Shown one piece after another: positions 1 to 9,165 of a DNA stretch of 64,000 bases. Numbering within the stretch: the first letter of the stretch is position 1; the number at the start of each line of letters is the position of its first letter. The stretch comes from Spirochaetia bacterium UBA2205. GTDB taxonomy: Bacteria > Spirochaetota > UBA4802 > UB4802. The notes under the pieces were generated by a model. The model did not search any database. It was given only the letters and a program-made list of their open reading frames with translations, and was not told the origin of the DNA. Location of the stretch: assembly GCA_002328585.1 (NCBI GenBank), contig DCUV01000057.1:27015-91014 (forward strand). The letters run 5' to 3'. The position numbers and the translations under genes were made by a program.

Positions 1-617
1 TGCCCCAATTTTGTCAATGCCTCTACAAGTGTCACTGCTTCACTTACCGAAGAATTGCCATGAGCGCCTCCAATTTCACCAACCTCAGATTCATACATTA
101 AACCAGCTCGTATAACCTGCTCACTTAGCAATATGCTCAATGCAATATTCTGTTCCATCGGCAAAAATGAAACATCTATTGAAAATGAACCATATCCTGC
201 TTCTATAGAAGCTTTTATTACCGCATCAGCTTTATCAAATGCTTTACGACTCACCTCCTGAACTGTTGTATGGTCTCTGTGGCATGTAAACGGCACTGCC
301 TTTTCACCTGCATTGCCCATCTTGTCATTTAAGCTGACAACCAATTTAATAAAATCTGCAGGTGTAAGCCCTGTATAGCCACCTGAAAGATCGCTTTCTG
401 AAAGTGCTAATTCATATATAACCGGTGCATTCAACTCCATCGATGCCTTTATAATGCCCGGAATAGCAATTTCATGGCGTGTATTGACAGCCATAACTAC
501 CCAGTGGTTTCCTTCCTTCATTGCGGATTTTATGATTGATTTACCATTGACATGCATCACTTTTGAATCGGGAAATGCTTTTTTAAAGTTTTCTGGTCGT
601 AAATCAAGAATGTTCAT
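1..617 (-). CDS. Class II aldolase-like protein, 3' part outside window
   Basis: N-terminal 205 residues of a protein whose C-terminus lies beyond base 1. It starts MNILDLRPENF and has class II (zinc) aldolase landmarks: a PGIIKAS segment near residue 53 (like the substrate-pocket strand of Fba/GatY/KbaY), a CHRDH motif near residue 112 at the site of the usual H-x-DH zinc motif, a SIDVSFLP segment resembling the family MIDGSHLP motif, and ESEVGEIGG resembling EAELGRIGG. The ATG at 617 follows an AGGGGG ribosome site. Known class II aldolases cleave or form ketose phosphates such as fructose 1,6-bisphosphate in the cytoplasm. The exact substrate is open, because CHRDH departs from the common HGDH/HLDH and the missing half holds other ligands. 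Confidence 0.7.
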   Translation of the reverse strand, partial: MNILDLRPENFKKAFPDSKVMHVNGKSIIKSAMKEGNHWVVMAVNTRHEIAIPGIIKASMELNAPVIYELALSESDLSGGYTGLTPADFIKLVVSLNDKMGNAGEKAVPFTCHRDHTTVQEVSRKAFDKADAVIKASIEAGYGSFSIDVSFLPMEQNIALSILLSEQVIRAGLMYESEVGEIGGAHGNSSVSEAVTLVEALTKLG

Positions 618-920
618 AGTCCCCCCTGATGTGTATTGTAATATTTTCTAATACCGTAATATTATCAATTATTTATTCAAGTAAAATTTGCCGTGATAAT
701 TACATTTTTGCAAAAGATTGTATACTATAAAATATAACAAGTTATAGCTATACATGGAGTTATCCTATTACTGCATAATTATTTACTATATTATGAATTT
801 TTGTAATATATTTGTAAACAGTACGTATAACATCAATTCTTCTGTTTAAAATTAAAATCATTTATGATTCCCCTGCATTAAAAAGCTGATGTCAAGCAAT
901 TTGAGCGCCCCTCATCATAA
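618..920. other. AT-rich intergenic region
   Basis: The region separates the aldolase start from the 3' end of the PIN toxin gene. It must hold the aldolase promoter (minus strand), but I see no convincing -35/-10 pair and no RNA gene or strong terminator hairpin. Confidence 0.4.
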
Positions 921-1325
921 TTAATGCATGTTATGATACTTTTCCATAAATGTCCGAGGATTAATTATCATGGACTTTTTAATGATTTTTAATTCCAACA
1001 AATCTTTATCACCTGTTATAATTAAATCAGCATCAATATATTGAGCAAAATATAAAATATTATTATCATCTTTATCTTTACATAAATCTGGTATTTCACC
1101 TTCAGGTTGAATAAAACGAAATGCAGTTAATAATAAATCCTTTACTTGCTTAAGTTCTTTTTTAGGAGTTTTAAATTTCGTATTTAATTTTTCAATTACT
1201 TCATTAACTATCCATTGAGAGATGAAAAGTTGATGCTTATCAATACAAATATCTATAACTCGAGAAGATAATCCTTGAGTAATAAAAGCAGATAAAATGA
1301 CATCAGTATCTAACACAATTTTCAT
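921..1325 (-). CDS. PIN-domain toxin of a type II toxin-antitoxin pair
   Basis: A 134-residue protein that is almost entirely a PIN fold. The N-terminal strand MKIVLDTDVILSAF carries the first acidic metal ligand (D7). An internal glutamate (NEVIE, near residue 41) and the C-terminal IITGDKDLLEL motif supply the remaining acidic residues of the Mg2+-dependent ribonuclease site. Related proteins are annotated as putative toxin component, PIN family (COG1569). Its ATG overlaps the stop codon of the upstream antitoxin by 4 nt (ATGA), so the two are translationally coupled, the standard antitoxin-first order. The RNA target cannot be predicted. Confidence 0.88.
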   Translation of the reverse strand: MKIVLDTDVILSAFITQGLSSRVIDICIDKHQLFISQWIVNEVIEKLNTKFKTPKKELKQVKDLLLTAFRFIQPEGEIPDLCKDKDDNNILYFAQYIDADLIITGDKDLLELKIIKKSMIINPRTFMEKYHNMH

Positions 1326-1540
1326 GAAAAATCTTTAAATATGTCTTCATCAGTAAAATAACCTGCCTTTTCGCCAAAGGGTATCAACATTGATCTAATT
1401 TCTTGAAATTCCTCATGTAAGATATACTTTTCAATTGCGTTTTTGACTAATTCACTCTTTGAAACATTAAATTTTTCAGCAGCTTTTTCGACTTTTTCTT
1501 TTAATTTTGAGTCAATACTTATTGTTAATATTTCTCTCAT
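1322..1540 (-). CDS. Ribbon-helix-helix antitoxin
   Basis: A 72-residue protein starting MREILTISIDSKLKEKV, typical of ribbon-helix-helix (CopG/MetJ-like) DNA-binding proteins: a short beta strand (ILTISI), helix A (KLKEKVEKAAEKF) and helix B (SKSELVKNAIEKYI). The C-terminal tail is expected to bind and inhibit the PIN toxin encoded next. A longer reading frame exists upstream to 1663, but the ATG at 1540 is preceded by a GGTGA ribosome site and fits family length, so it is preferred. Such antitoxins usually repress their own operon. Confidence 0.85.
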   Translation of the reverse strand: MREILTISIDSKLKEKVEKAAEKFNVSKSELVKNAIEKYILHEEFQEIRSMLIPFGEKAGYFTDEDIFKDFS

Positions 1541-1778
1541 ATACTTCACCAGTTTAAATAATTTATAGTTCAGTGTAATAAATAATATTACAGAAGTAAA
1601 TAAATATTTTGTTTTGGAAGATATTATAGCTGGTTTTACAATCTTACTGTGCGGCGTAGGCATTCAGTTGTTAGGATTATAAACATTGAATTACATCACG
1701 GTTATAATCCTGGAAAAATTTTTTCAAAACAGCATCAAACATTTGTCAGGAAACAAATGAATATGAAATGGGGTGCTA

Positions 1779-2909
1779 TTATTCATCTTTTTTTATATTA
1801 TCCTTCCTGAATTGATTTGGCGATACACCTGTCATCTTAGAAAAAACCGTACAAAAAGTTGTATTGGAATTGGACCCAACCGCAAAACCAATTGAAATGA
1901 TTGAACGATCTGGTTCATCAACTAAAAGCTTTTGAGCCTCTTTTACCCTGAATTCATTCACAAATGTATTAAAATTTTTCTTTATATGCTCATTTAAAAT
2001 TTCAGAAAGCTGATGTACTGTTATACCTAAATCACGTGCCAGGTCGGGCAGGCTAAGCTCTTCATCGGCAAATGCTTTTTCATCTATCATTATCTCATAA
2101 AGCCGTTGTATAACCCTGTCAACATCCAATCCTTTGATTCGTGAACGCTCATAACGTGCTTTTAAGGCTTCATTCTTTAGCAACTTATTATAATCAGGAA
2201 GACGCTGTGTTACCAGATATACAAACGTCATGGCTGTATTTGCTAAAATTACTGCCCACTCCACTACTTTTAACGATATAAACACTCCTATAACATATAC
2301 AATATTTGAAACAACTATTGACATCGCAAAGATGTATCCCCAGCGTGAAACGCCTGGTACTTTGTTCCAATTGCTCTTTTTCCATATATACGACGTCATA
2401 AAAAGGTTCTGTGACATAAATGATATGAGATAGATATTGGGGAAGATAAAAAATAAGTACAATACTGTATCGTAAAGCGATAGTTCATTAAATGTATGGC
2501 TAAAAATTGGCAATGCAGGAAAACAGGTATATCCGCAGTCACTATCGACAAAAAATTGAATTATAATATATAATAACGAAACTACTACTGGTGAAAATAA
2601 GAGGTAATATTTTTTTTGAAAATTGAACAAACTTGACATTATCCATGTATACCGTATTACCATAAGCGGTGGAACGGTAAATACAATGGGTATGGAAAAG
2701 ATACACACATAGTAACCAACGGCAGTGCTATCAAATAACCCTGAAGAAAATATGGAAATCTGTAATAACCAAATCCCCAATCCTAAAAATGAAAATGCAT
2801 AAATCCTGTTAATGGTTTCACTTTTCTTTTGTAAAAGCTGACCTATAGCAATGATTAGCGAAAACGCAGCGCCATAAAACATAAAAAAATGTAAAATAGA
2901 CTCGCTCAT
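1779..2909 (-). CDS. Membrane-anchored AraC-family transcriptional regulator
   Basis: A 376-residue protein with about seven predicted membrane helices in residues 1-235 followed by a cytosolic AraC/XylS-type double helix-turn-helix domain (roughly 275-370). The second HTH region contains the family-like segment SIGFAVGSNSNTTFCTVFSKMTGVSPNQFRK. The closest architecture known to me is the group of membrane AraC regulators with an N-terminal multi-TM sensor. The ligand is unknown. The gene is divergent from the acyl-CoA ligase at 3076, and a perfect 22-bp palindrome lies between the two genes, so regulation of that ligase is a reasonable inference. There is no obvious co-transcribed partner. 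Confidence 0.85.
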   Translation of the reverse strand: MSESILHFFMFYGAAFSLIIAIGQLLQKKSETINRIYAFSFLGLGIWLLQISIFSSGLFDSTAVGYYVCIFSIPIVFTVPPLMVIRYTWIMSSLFNFQKKYYLLFSPVVVSLLYIIIQFFVDSDCGYTCFPALPIFSHTFNELSLYDTVLYLFFIFPNIYLISFMSQNLFMTSYIWKKSNWNKVPGVSRWGYIFAMSIVVSNIVYVIGVFISLKVVEWAVILANTAMTFVYLVTQRLPDYNKLLKNEALKARYERSRIKGLDVDRVIQRLYEIMIDEKAFADEELSLPDLARDLGITVHQLSEILNEHIKKNFNTFVNEFRVKEAQKLLVDEPDRSIISIGFAVGSNSNTTFCTVFSKMTGVSPNQFRKDNIKKDE

Positions 2910-2954
2910 ATATTACTCAAAATTATATAGTTATAACATTGAAATATAGCGCAA

Positions 2955-2976
2955 TTTCAAGTGTATACACTTGAAA
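2955..2976. promoter_or_regulatory. Perfect 22-bp palindrome, probable operator
   Basis: Half-site TTTCAAGTGTA is followed immediately by its exact reverse complement, with no spacer. It lies between the divergent membrane AraC regulator and the acyl-CoA ligase, just upstream of an extended -10 element (2995-3003) directed at the ligase. Perfect symmetry of this length fits a homodimeric repressor or activator site. The binding protein is not identified. Confidence 0.7.
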
Positions 2977-2994
2977 GATTTTACGCATAAAATT

Positions 2995-3003
2995 TGATAT
3001 AAT
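2995..3003 (+). promoter_or_regulatory. Extended -10 promoter of acyl-CoA ligase gene
   Basis: TGATATAAT gives a TGn extended -10 plus a perfect TATAAT. No good -35 hexamer sits 17 bp upstream; that position is close to the palindrome at 2955-2976, suggesting activator- or repressor-dependent control. The predicted transcript would have a leader of about 65 nt. Confidence 0.55.
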
Positions 3004-3075
3004 TATGACAGTTATTAAATACCATCCAGTCGAAATAATTGACATGGGTGGAATGAAACTATCGGAGGTAATTAT

Positions 3076-4917
3076 ATGGCTCAGCATGAAAATGTCAATT
3101 ATGAAAAAGAATTTGAAGAATATTTAAAACGCCAGAAGCACCTGGGACTGATGGCGCTTGATCGTGCTGAAAAGTTTGGTGATTCAAAGATCGCAGTGCG
3201 CCATAAAGCGTATGGCACATGGGAAGCATTTACATGGAAGCAGTTTGGTGATTTAATAAAAGCTGCTGCAAAAGGTTTGCTATCTCTGGGCGTTAAGGAG
3301 TTTGAATTTGTTGGTATTTTTTCAAACAACAGGGTTGAATGGGCTGTTGTAGATTATGCATGTTTTACCATCAGGGCATGTTCTGTACCGGTGTATGCTA
3401 CCAACTCAGCCAAAGAATTGGAATATATTGTCAATGATTGTGGTATCCGGATTCTTTTTGTTGAAAAACAGGAACACTATGACAAGGCAATGAGTGTATT
3501 TGGCAATTGCAAAACGCTGGAAAAGATTATAGTGTTTGATAGAAATACTAAAATAGTCAACGATAATAGAGTAATGCTCTTTGATGATTTTATTCAATTA
3601 GGGAAAAATTCTGGATTGGATACTCAGCTAAAGGAGCGATTATCAAAAGTACAGAGTGATGATCTTTCCACCCTGATTTATACATCAGGAACTACCGGCG
3701 AACCAAAAGGGGTTATGCTTACCCATAAAAATTGGTTTGCAATGCTGTTTGGTACAGGATACCATATTACCGTTGAACCCACTGACGTGAACCTTGCATT
3801 TTTGCCATTATCACATGTTTTTGAGCGTGCATGGAGTTATTTTATATTGTGCAACAATGCGCAGGTTGATTATTGCCACGATACGAAAGCATTACTGGAT
3901 TTTCTTAAAGAATCACGTCCCCATTTCATGTGCAGCGTTCCACGAATGTGGGAAAAAGTTCATGCCACCATTATGGATGGTATTAAAAATTCGCCACCTG
4001 CTAAACAAAAGATATTCAACTGGGCTCTTGAGGTTGGCGGCAACTATCAGTATTTAAAAAAAGATAATAAATCCATCCCAATAGGATTGAAGCTTAAACA
4101 TGCCATAGCCACCAAACTTGTACTGCATAAAATCAGAGATATTTTTGGTGGAAGGAATAAAGTATTTAATTGCGGTGGCTCTGCTTTTTCTGGTGAAATC
4201 AGCGAATTTTTCTTCAAAGCAGGGGTATTCATTTTACAGGGATATGGTTTAACCGAATGTTTTGTGATATGTGTATCCAATCCGCATCGTAATAAATTTG
4301 GAACCTGTGGCCCGGTTGTTCCCCTGATGCAGGTACGAATATCAGATGAAGGCGAGATACAGGCTAAAGGCCCCAGCATGACACAGGGATATTGGAATAA
4401 ACCAGAACTTACAAAAGCCCTTTTTACCAAAGATGGATGGGTAAAAACCGGAGATGTTGGATTTATTGACAGCGATGGATTTATTACAGTAACCGACCGA
4501 CTTAAAGATCTATTCAAAACCTCAGGTGGTAAATACATAGCTCCTCAGCAAATTGAAACCTTACTCAATGAAGATTTCTATTTTGAACAGGTTGCTGCGA
4601 TCGGTGATGGCAGAAAATTTGTATCTGCATTAATTGTGCCTGCCTTTGAGCCACTTAAAAATTGGGCTAAAAGTAAAAATATTCCATTTGCATCACATGA
4701 AGACCTTATCAAGCATCCTGCAGTCATACAATTCTATCGCGAAAGGATTGATGAACTAACCAAAAATTTAGGGCAGGTTGAAAAAATTAAGAAGTTTACT
4801 TTACTTCCCCATGAATTTACTCAGGAAAAAGGCGAAATAACACCAACGCAAAAGATACGCAGAAAAGTAATCAACGAGCATTACAAAGATATCATTGAAC
4901 AGATGTACAAAGATTAA
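3076..4917 (+). CDS. Long-chain acyl-CoA synthetase (AMP-forming)
   Basis: A 613-residue adenylate-forming enzyme of the long-chain fatty-acid CoA ligase group (COG1022). Visible motifs are the P-loop YTSGTTGEPKG near residue 203, YGLTEC near 390, TGDVG near 456 and the FACS/hinge region DRLKDLFKTSGGKY near 475-488, with a C-terminal catalytic lysine region PTQKIRRK. It activates fatty acids to acyl-CoA with ATP and CoA, feeding lipid synthesis or beta-oxidation. A strong GGAGGT ribosome site precedes the ATG. It is monocistronic, between the palindrome-containing control region and a terminator at 4927. Chain-length preference is not predictable. Confidence 0.93.
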   Translation: MAQHENVNYEKEFEEYLKRQKHLGLMALDRAEKFGDSKIAVRHKAYGTWEAFTWKQFGDLIKAAAKGLLSLGVKEFEFVGIFSNNRVEWAVVDYACFTIRACSVPVYATNSAKELEYIVNDCGIRILFVEKQEHYDKAMSVFGNCKTLEKIIVFDRNTKIVNDNRVMLFDDFIQLGKNSGLDTQLKERLSKVQSDDLSTLIYTSGTTGEPKGVMLTHKNWFAMLFGTGYHITVEPTDVNLAFLPLSHVFERAWSYFILCNNAQVDYCHDTKALLDFLKESRPHFMCSVPRMWEKVHATIMDGIKNSPPAKQKIFNWALEVGGNYQYLKKDNKSIPIGLKLKHAIATKLVLHKIRDIFGGRNKVFNCGGSAFSGEISEFFFKAGVFILQGYGLTECFVICVSNPHRNKFGTCGPVVPLMQVRISDEGEIQAKGPSMTQGYWNKPELTKALFTKDGWVKTGDVGFIDSDGFITVTDRLKDLFKTSGGKYIAPQQIETLLNEDFYFEQVAAIGDGRKFVSALIVPAFEPLKNWAKSKNIPFASHEDLIKHPAVIQFYRERIDELTKNLGQVEKIKKFTLLPHEFTQEKGEITPTQKIRRKVINEHYKDIIEQMYKD

Positions 4918-4926
4918 CATATTTTT

Positions 4927-4959
4927 AAAAAAGCTCCTGTATAAGCAGGGGCTTTTTTA
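4927..4959 (+). terminator. Rho-independent terminator after acyl-CoA ligase
   Basis: A 9-bp stem AAGCTCCTG / CAGGGGCTT (one U-G pair) with a 6-nt loop is followed by a T run, 10 nt after the ligase stop codon. Confidence 0.85.
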
Positions 4960-4998
4960 TTGTGAATATATCCAATCTCCTATTATATTATAAATACA

Positions 4999-5027
4999 TT
5001 GACATATTTATTTTTTTACTGTATAGT
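4999..5027 (+). promoter_or_regulatory. Sigma70-type promoter of methyltransferase gene
   Basis: TTGACA (4999-5004), 17-bp spacer, TATAGT (5022-5027). The predicted start is about 5034. An in-frame TTG at 4999 that could extend the gene is part of this -35 box, which argues for the downstream ATG at 5059. Confidence 0.75.
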
Positions 5028-5058
5028 TATTGACATCTTAATAGCGTATCTTAACGTT

Positions 5059-5931
5059 ATGAATATTAACATCTATACATTGGATGAAATTTCCAAAACC
5101 TATGAAAATATAGAGGACCATCTCTCTACACGGCAGATTATCCGTAAATTTTCACAAAACAAAAATGATATCCGGTTACTATCGCTTGAACTATGTAACC
5201 TTTCACACTACAACAATATTTTAGATTTAGGGTGCGGTTATGGCTTTTTTACTGAAGCGCTCAGCAATCGCATAGCTTCAGACGCTCATATAACAGGTGT
5301 TGATGTCATTGGCGGTGAAAATAAACGCATGTTTTTATCAACCTGTGCACAAAGCGGATACAATGCACAATTTATAGAAGATTCTGCACATATAATCTGC
5401 AACATTCCTGATAAAACATACGATTGTATTATCGCAAGTTATTCACTGTACTTTTTCCCTGATTTAATAAACCACATCGCTCGTATCCTTACAAAAGATG
5501 GAACATTTTTAGCACTTACCCATAGTGAATTAACCCTTTCACAAATCACATCCATTTTTATCGAAAGTATTCGCCATATTGTACCGCTAAGCGATAGTTC
5601 TCTTCATATAGCAAAATTATTTAAATCATTTTCTGCTGAAAATGGTTTTGTGCAGCTTCAACCATACTTTGATTATATTATGTATCTGAGATATCCCAAT
5701 AATCTTATATTTAAATCTTCTGACATTGACCACTGTATAAGCTATATACACAAAAAACAATATTTGTTTTTCAAGGATATTGCTTTATTGGATAGTGACG
5801 AACATGATGCATTGATCAATGATTTTTATAATCGTTTGAGATGGCATGTATCATCATATAAAGATTTTATTGTTAACAAGGATGACGCAATATTTATTGC
5901 TCGCAATCCCGTTAAGCAAATTAATGAATAA
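5059..5931 (+). CDS. Class I SAM-dependent methyltransferase
   Basis: A 290-residue protein with the SAM-binding motif I LDLGCGYGF near residue 55, an acidic post-motif strand ITGVDVIG, and a FFPDLINHIARILTKDGTFLALTHSE segment typical of UbiE/COQ5-like class I methyltransferases. Substrate is unknown. The C-terminal 130 residues are not recognised. The ATG at 5059 is preferred over upstream in-frame TTG codons because a consensus promoter overlaps them. The ribosome site is weak. It is followed 107 nt later by a Nudix gene on the same strand. Confidence 0.8.
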   Translation: MNINIYTLDEISKTYENIEDHLSTRQIIRKFSQNKNDIRLLSLELCNLSHYNNILDLGCGYGFFTEALSNRIASDAHITGVDVIGGENKRMFLSTCAQSGYNAQFIEDSAHIICNIPDKTYDCIIASYSLYFFPDLINHIARILTKDGTFLALTHSELTLSQITSIFIESIRHIVPLSDSSLHIAKLFKSFSAENGFVQLQPYFDYIMYLRYPNNLIFKSSDIDHCISYIHKKQYLFFKDIALLDSDEHDALINDFYNRLRWHVSSYKDFIVNKDDAIFIARNPVKQINE

Positions 5932-6038
5932 TTTTATTGATGGTACAATACGTGTAAAATTGATAGTGAATAAAAAGCAATAAAAAAGGTATTATACCAT
6001 GGTGAAGTATATTTTGTCTTTTTATAAGGAACTCAATT

Positions 6039-7040
6039 ATGAAGAAAAAACGCATCTACTGTAGCTTTTGCGGTGCACCCATAACTACTCGTTTTATTGA
6101 TGAAAAATATCGTGATCACTGCGATAATTGCAACACTACATTCTATGAAAATCCGCTTCCTGTTGCATCATGTATTGTCATTAATAAAAACCGTGAAGTA
6201 CTTCTAGTGCTAAGGAAAAATGAACCATATAAAGATATGTGGTGTTTACCAATTGGGTTTGCTGAATCCGGAGAATCAATTGAACAGGCAGCTCTGCGCG
6301 AATTAAAAGAAGAAGCAGGTGTTAATGGTGAGATAGTTCGTATTATTGATGTTGATACTGTATCAAACTACTTTTACGGTGATTTAGCAATCATAACATT
6401 TGAGGTAATACAGCTTTCTGAAACATGTAAACCAGGTGATGATGCTGCTGATGCAAAATTTTTTCCCATGGATAATTACCCGCAACTGGCATGGGAATCA
6501 AACGAAAAAGCTTTGAATAAATTTATTGATTTATATAAAGATATATGGACAATGATTGATTCATTAAAAATTATTCAACCTGATATAATCACCCATCATG
6601 ATATCCCCAAAGAGAAATCAAAACAATATACGTTAATTTCCAATATTATTGCTTTTATGATTGATGATGAAATTGAATTGTTTACCAAACAGTGGAAAAG
6701 TGAAATGCCCCATTTTAATGATAATATTTTTCATTTTTTACTTTCTATACATCAGATGTCATTACATACAATCAAGCTATGGCTAACCGGCAATAGAATA
6801 TGGAAAAATTTCAGAGAATTTTATATAATGGGGACATACTTAAAAAAAGAAAATATATCCTTAAAGGATATTTTGAGTGCAATAGCTCTTAGCAGAAAAT
6901 GTATCTGGATTCAGGCAATAGAAAAAAACATTTTGCACTCACCACTGGAAGTATACACAATGCTGGAGATTAATAACAGGATTATTCTTTTTTATGACAA
7001 GATTACCTATTTCCTTATTAAGGGATATGAACATTTATAG
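6039..7040 (+). CDS. Zinc-ribbon Nudix hydrolase with C-terminal helical domain
   Basis: A 333-residue protein in three parts. Residues 7-35 form a zinc ribbon with two C-x2-C pairs (CSFC and CDNC). Residues 40-150 are a Nudix domain with the complete GX5EX7REUXEEXGU box (GFAESGES...RELKEEAGV). Residues 165-333 are an all-helical region with no zinc or Nudix features. The segment KKENISLKDILSAIALSRKCIW resembles the helical N-terminal domain of RsbR-type stress regulators. Nudix enzymes with this zinc ribbon often hydrolyse NADH, ADP-ribose or other nucleotide diphosphates. The extra domain suggests a regulatory or sensing role (inference). An AAGGAA ribosome site precedes the ATG. Confidence 0.85.
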   Translation: MKKKRIYCSFCGAPITTRFIDEKYRDHCDNCNTTFYENPLPVASCIVINKNREVLLVLRKNEPYKDMWCLPIGFAESGESIEQAALRELKEEAGVNGEIVRIIDVDTVSNYFYGDLAIITFEVIQLSETCKPGDDAADAKFFPMDNYPQLAWESNEKALNKFIDLYKDIWTMIDSLKIIQPDIITHHDIPKEKSKQYTLISNIIAFMIDDEIELFTKQWKSEMPHFNDNIFHFLLSIHQMSLHTIKLWLTGNRIWKNFREFYIMGTYLKKENISLKDILSAIALSRKCIWIQAIEKNILHSPLEVYTMLEINNRIILFYDKITYFLIKGYEHL

Positions 7041-7048
7041 ACTACTAT

Positions 7049-7083
7049 ACACAGGGCATCCAATTAGAATGCCCTGTGTTACT
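7049..7083 (+). terminator. Terminator between convergent Nudix and fusA genes
   Basis: An 11-bp perfect stem (ACACAGGGCAT / ATGCCCTGTGT) with a 9-nt loop lies in the 46-nt gap between the two stop codons. The downstream T run is short (TTACTATTTT), so termination may be moderate. The stem can form in both transcripts. Confidence 0.75.
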
Positions 7084-7086
7084 ATT

Positions 7087-9165
7087 TTATGCTGATTGTC
7101 TTCGTTTTTTTTCTTTGATTTTTGCAAGCACCTTCTCCTGCATCTCTTTTGGCAACGCTACATATTTATCAAATTCCATTGCATAATTTGCCCTTCCACT
7201 TGAAAGGCTTCGTAATGTTGTTGCATACCCAAACATCTCCATGAGTGGAACAAAACCATTGACCTTTTGGGCACCTTTTCTAAAACGACGCATTGATTCT
7301 ACTTTACCTCTTCGCCTATTCAAATCGCCAATAACATCACCTATATATTCATCAGGAGTGTTAATTTCAATCTTCATCTGAGGTTCAAGTAAAAGAGGTT
7401 TAGCTTTCATAAATGCATCTTTAAAACATATAGATGCACATGTTCTAAACGCCATATCAGATGAATCAACCGGGTGGAAACTACCATCAAGCAACACAAC
7501 CCTGACATCAACAACAGGAAAATCAGCTAGTATGCCTTCTTCCATTGCTGCATGTATTCCCTTTTGTATTGAAGGAATAAATTCATTGGGTATTGCTCCA
7601 CCTTTTATATGATCTAAAAATTCATATCCTTTCCCGGGATTTGGTTCTATTCGCATAACACAATGTGCATACTGACCCTTACCACCGGTTTGCTTAACAA
7701 ATTTTGTTTCCTGTTCTGCTTCAGCAGTTATTGTTTCTCGGAATGCAACGGAAGGCTCGCCAACCTGTACATTAAGCCCAAATTCTTCTTTGAGCCTGTC
7801 AACCATAATCTCTAAATGGAGTTCACCCATCCCTGATATTATCGTTTCACCCGTTTCTTCGTCAACGCGTACATTAAATGATGGATCTTCAACTGCTAAT
7901 TTATGAAGAGCTATCCCCAGCTTTTCTTCTTCTTTTTTAGAAGCAGGCATAACCTGTAAATCAATAACTGATGGCGGAACATATATCGATTCAAGCAACA
8001 GCGGATAATTTGTATCACAGAGTGTATCGCCTGTTTTGGTAAATTTAAGTCCTATTAAAGCAACTATCTCACCTGCTCCCGCTTCTGAAATTTCTTCTCG
8101 TTCTTTTGCATGTATTCGCATGATACGCCCAATACGCTCATATTTACCCTTGGTAGAGTTATATACCTGCATGCCACTTTGTAATTTTCCTGAATATATA
8201 CGTATGAATGTTTGCTGACCGACATAGAGATCGTTAATCAGTTTAAATGCCAATGCAGCAAATGGCTCATGTGTTGAAGGGTGACGCGTATGAGTTTTTT
8301 CAGGATCATTAACATCAATACCAACTATCGCTCCACTATCAACAGGAGATGGAAGATAATCAACAACTGCATCAAGCAAAAGTTGAATGCCTTTATTTTT
8401 ATATGCAGCACCACAAAATACAGGCGTGATGAGCATCTTTAATGTAGCTTCACGGGCTGTCTTTTTTATCAGTTCAGATGGTATCTCTTTTTCTGCAAGA
8501 TAAAGCTCCATGATCTCATCATCAAAATCAGCCAGCTTTTCAATAATATGTTTACGAGCTTCCTTTGCTTTTCCTTTATAATCATCTGGTATATCCACAA
8601 TCAACCGCTCGTTTTCCCTGAAAACTATCGCCCGTTGCTCAACAAGATCAATGCAACCATTAAAATTGTCTTCAACACCAATGGGAACCTGGAATGGAAC
8701 AGGATTTGCATCAAGATATCTATCCATCTGAGAAACAACTTCGTAAAAGTCAGCACCAACTCTATCCATTTTATTGATAAACGCAATTCGCGGAACCTTA
8801 TATCTATCAGCTTGATTCCATACAGTTTCACTCTGAGGCTCTACACCACCAACAGCGCAAAATACAGCAATGAGCCCATCAATAACACGCAGAGAACGTT
8901 CCACTTCAACCGTAAAATCAACGTGCCCTGGTGTATCAATGATATTTATGTTATGATCGTTCCATTGACATGATATGGAAGCCGAAGAAATGGTAATACC
9001 ACGCTCCTGCTCCTGCTTCATAAAATCCATCACAGCCTGCCCATCATGAACCTCGCCTAATTTTCTGGTAACACCCGTAAAATATAAAATGCGCTCGGTT
9101 ACAGTTGTTTTACCTGCATCGATATGTGCAGCAATTCCAATATTTCTAATTTTACGCAACGGCAT
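7087..9165 (-). CDS. fusA: Translation elongation factor G
   Basis: A 692-residue five-domain translational GTPase. G1 [10 protein letters not shown]3 DTPGH, G4 NKMD and the switch region [17 protein letters not shown] are intact. Domain IV carries the loop GGKGQYAHC and the [11 protein letters not shown] stretch is present. It catalyses GTP-driven translocation on the ribosome and, with RRF, recycling. It stands alone, not in the usual rpsL-rpsG-fusA-tuf string. In spirochaetes with two EF-G genes such an isolated copy is often one of the paralogous spd/mitochondrial-like types. The segment [21 protein letters not shown] resembles those, but this is only a visual impression. AAGGAG ribosome site. 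Confidence 0.95.
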   Translation of the reverse strand: MPLRKIRNIGIAAHIDAGKTTVTERILYFTGVTRKLGEVHDGQAVMDFMKQEQERGITISSASISCQWNDHNINIIDTPGHVDFTVEVERSLRVIDGLIAVFCAVGGVEPQSETVWNQADRYKVPRIAFINKMDRVGADFYEVVSQMDRYLDANPVPFQVPIGVEDNFNGCIDLVEQRAIVFRENERLIVDIPDDYKGKAKEARKHIIEKLADFDDEIMELYLAEKEIPSELIKKTAREATLKMLITPVFCGAAYKNKGIQLLLDAVVDYLPSPVDSGAIVGIDVNDPEKTHTRHPSTHEPFAALAFKLINDLYVGQQTFIRIYSGKLQSGMQVYNSTKGKYERIGRIMRIHAKEREEISEAGAGEIVALIGLKFTKTGDTLCDTNYPLLLESIYVPPSVIDLQVMPASKKEEEKLGIALHKLAVEDPSFNVRVDEETGETIISGMGELHLEIMVDRLKEEFGLNVQVGEPSVAFRETITAEAEQETKFVKQTGGKGQYAHCVMRIEPNPGKGYEFLDHIKGGAIPNEFIPSIQKGIHAAMEEGILADFPVVDVRVVLLDGSFHPVDSSDMAFRTCASICFKDAFMKAKPLLLEPQMKIEINTPDEYIGDVIGDLNRRRGKVESMRRFRKGAQKVNGFVPLMEMFGYATTLRSLSSGRANYAMEFDKYVALPKEMQEKVLAKIKEKKRRQSA

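Noticed and set aside
454..651. Plus-strand ORF of 65 codons
   Set aside because: It is antisense to the aldolase-like gene on the minus strand, which has a ribosome site and recognisable motifs.
4047..4538. Minus-strand ORF of 163 codons
   Set aside because: It is a shadow of the acyl-CoA ligase gene, with no ribosome site and unlikely composition.
8548..8973. Plus-strand ORF of 141 codons
   Set aside because: It lies entirely antisense to the fusA coding region and has no ribosome site or recognisable domain.
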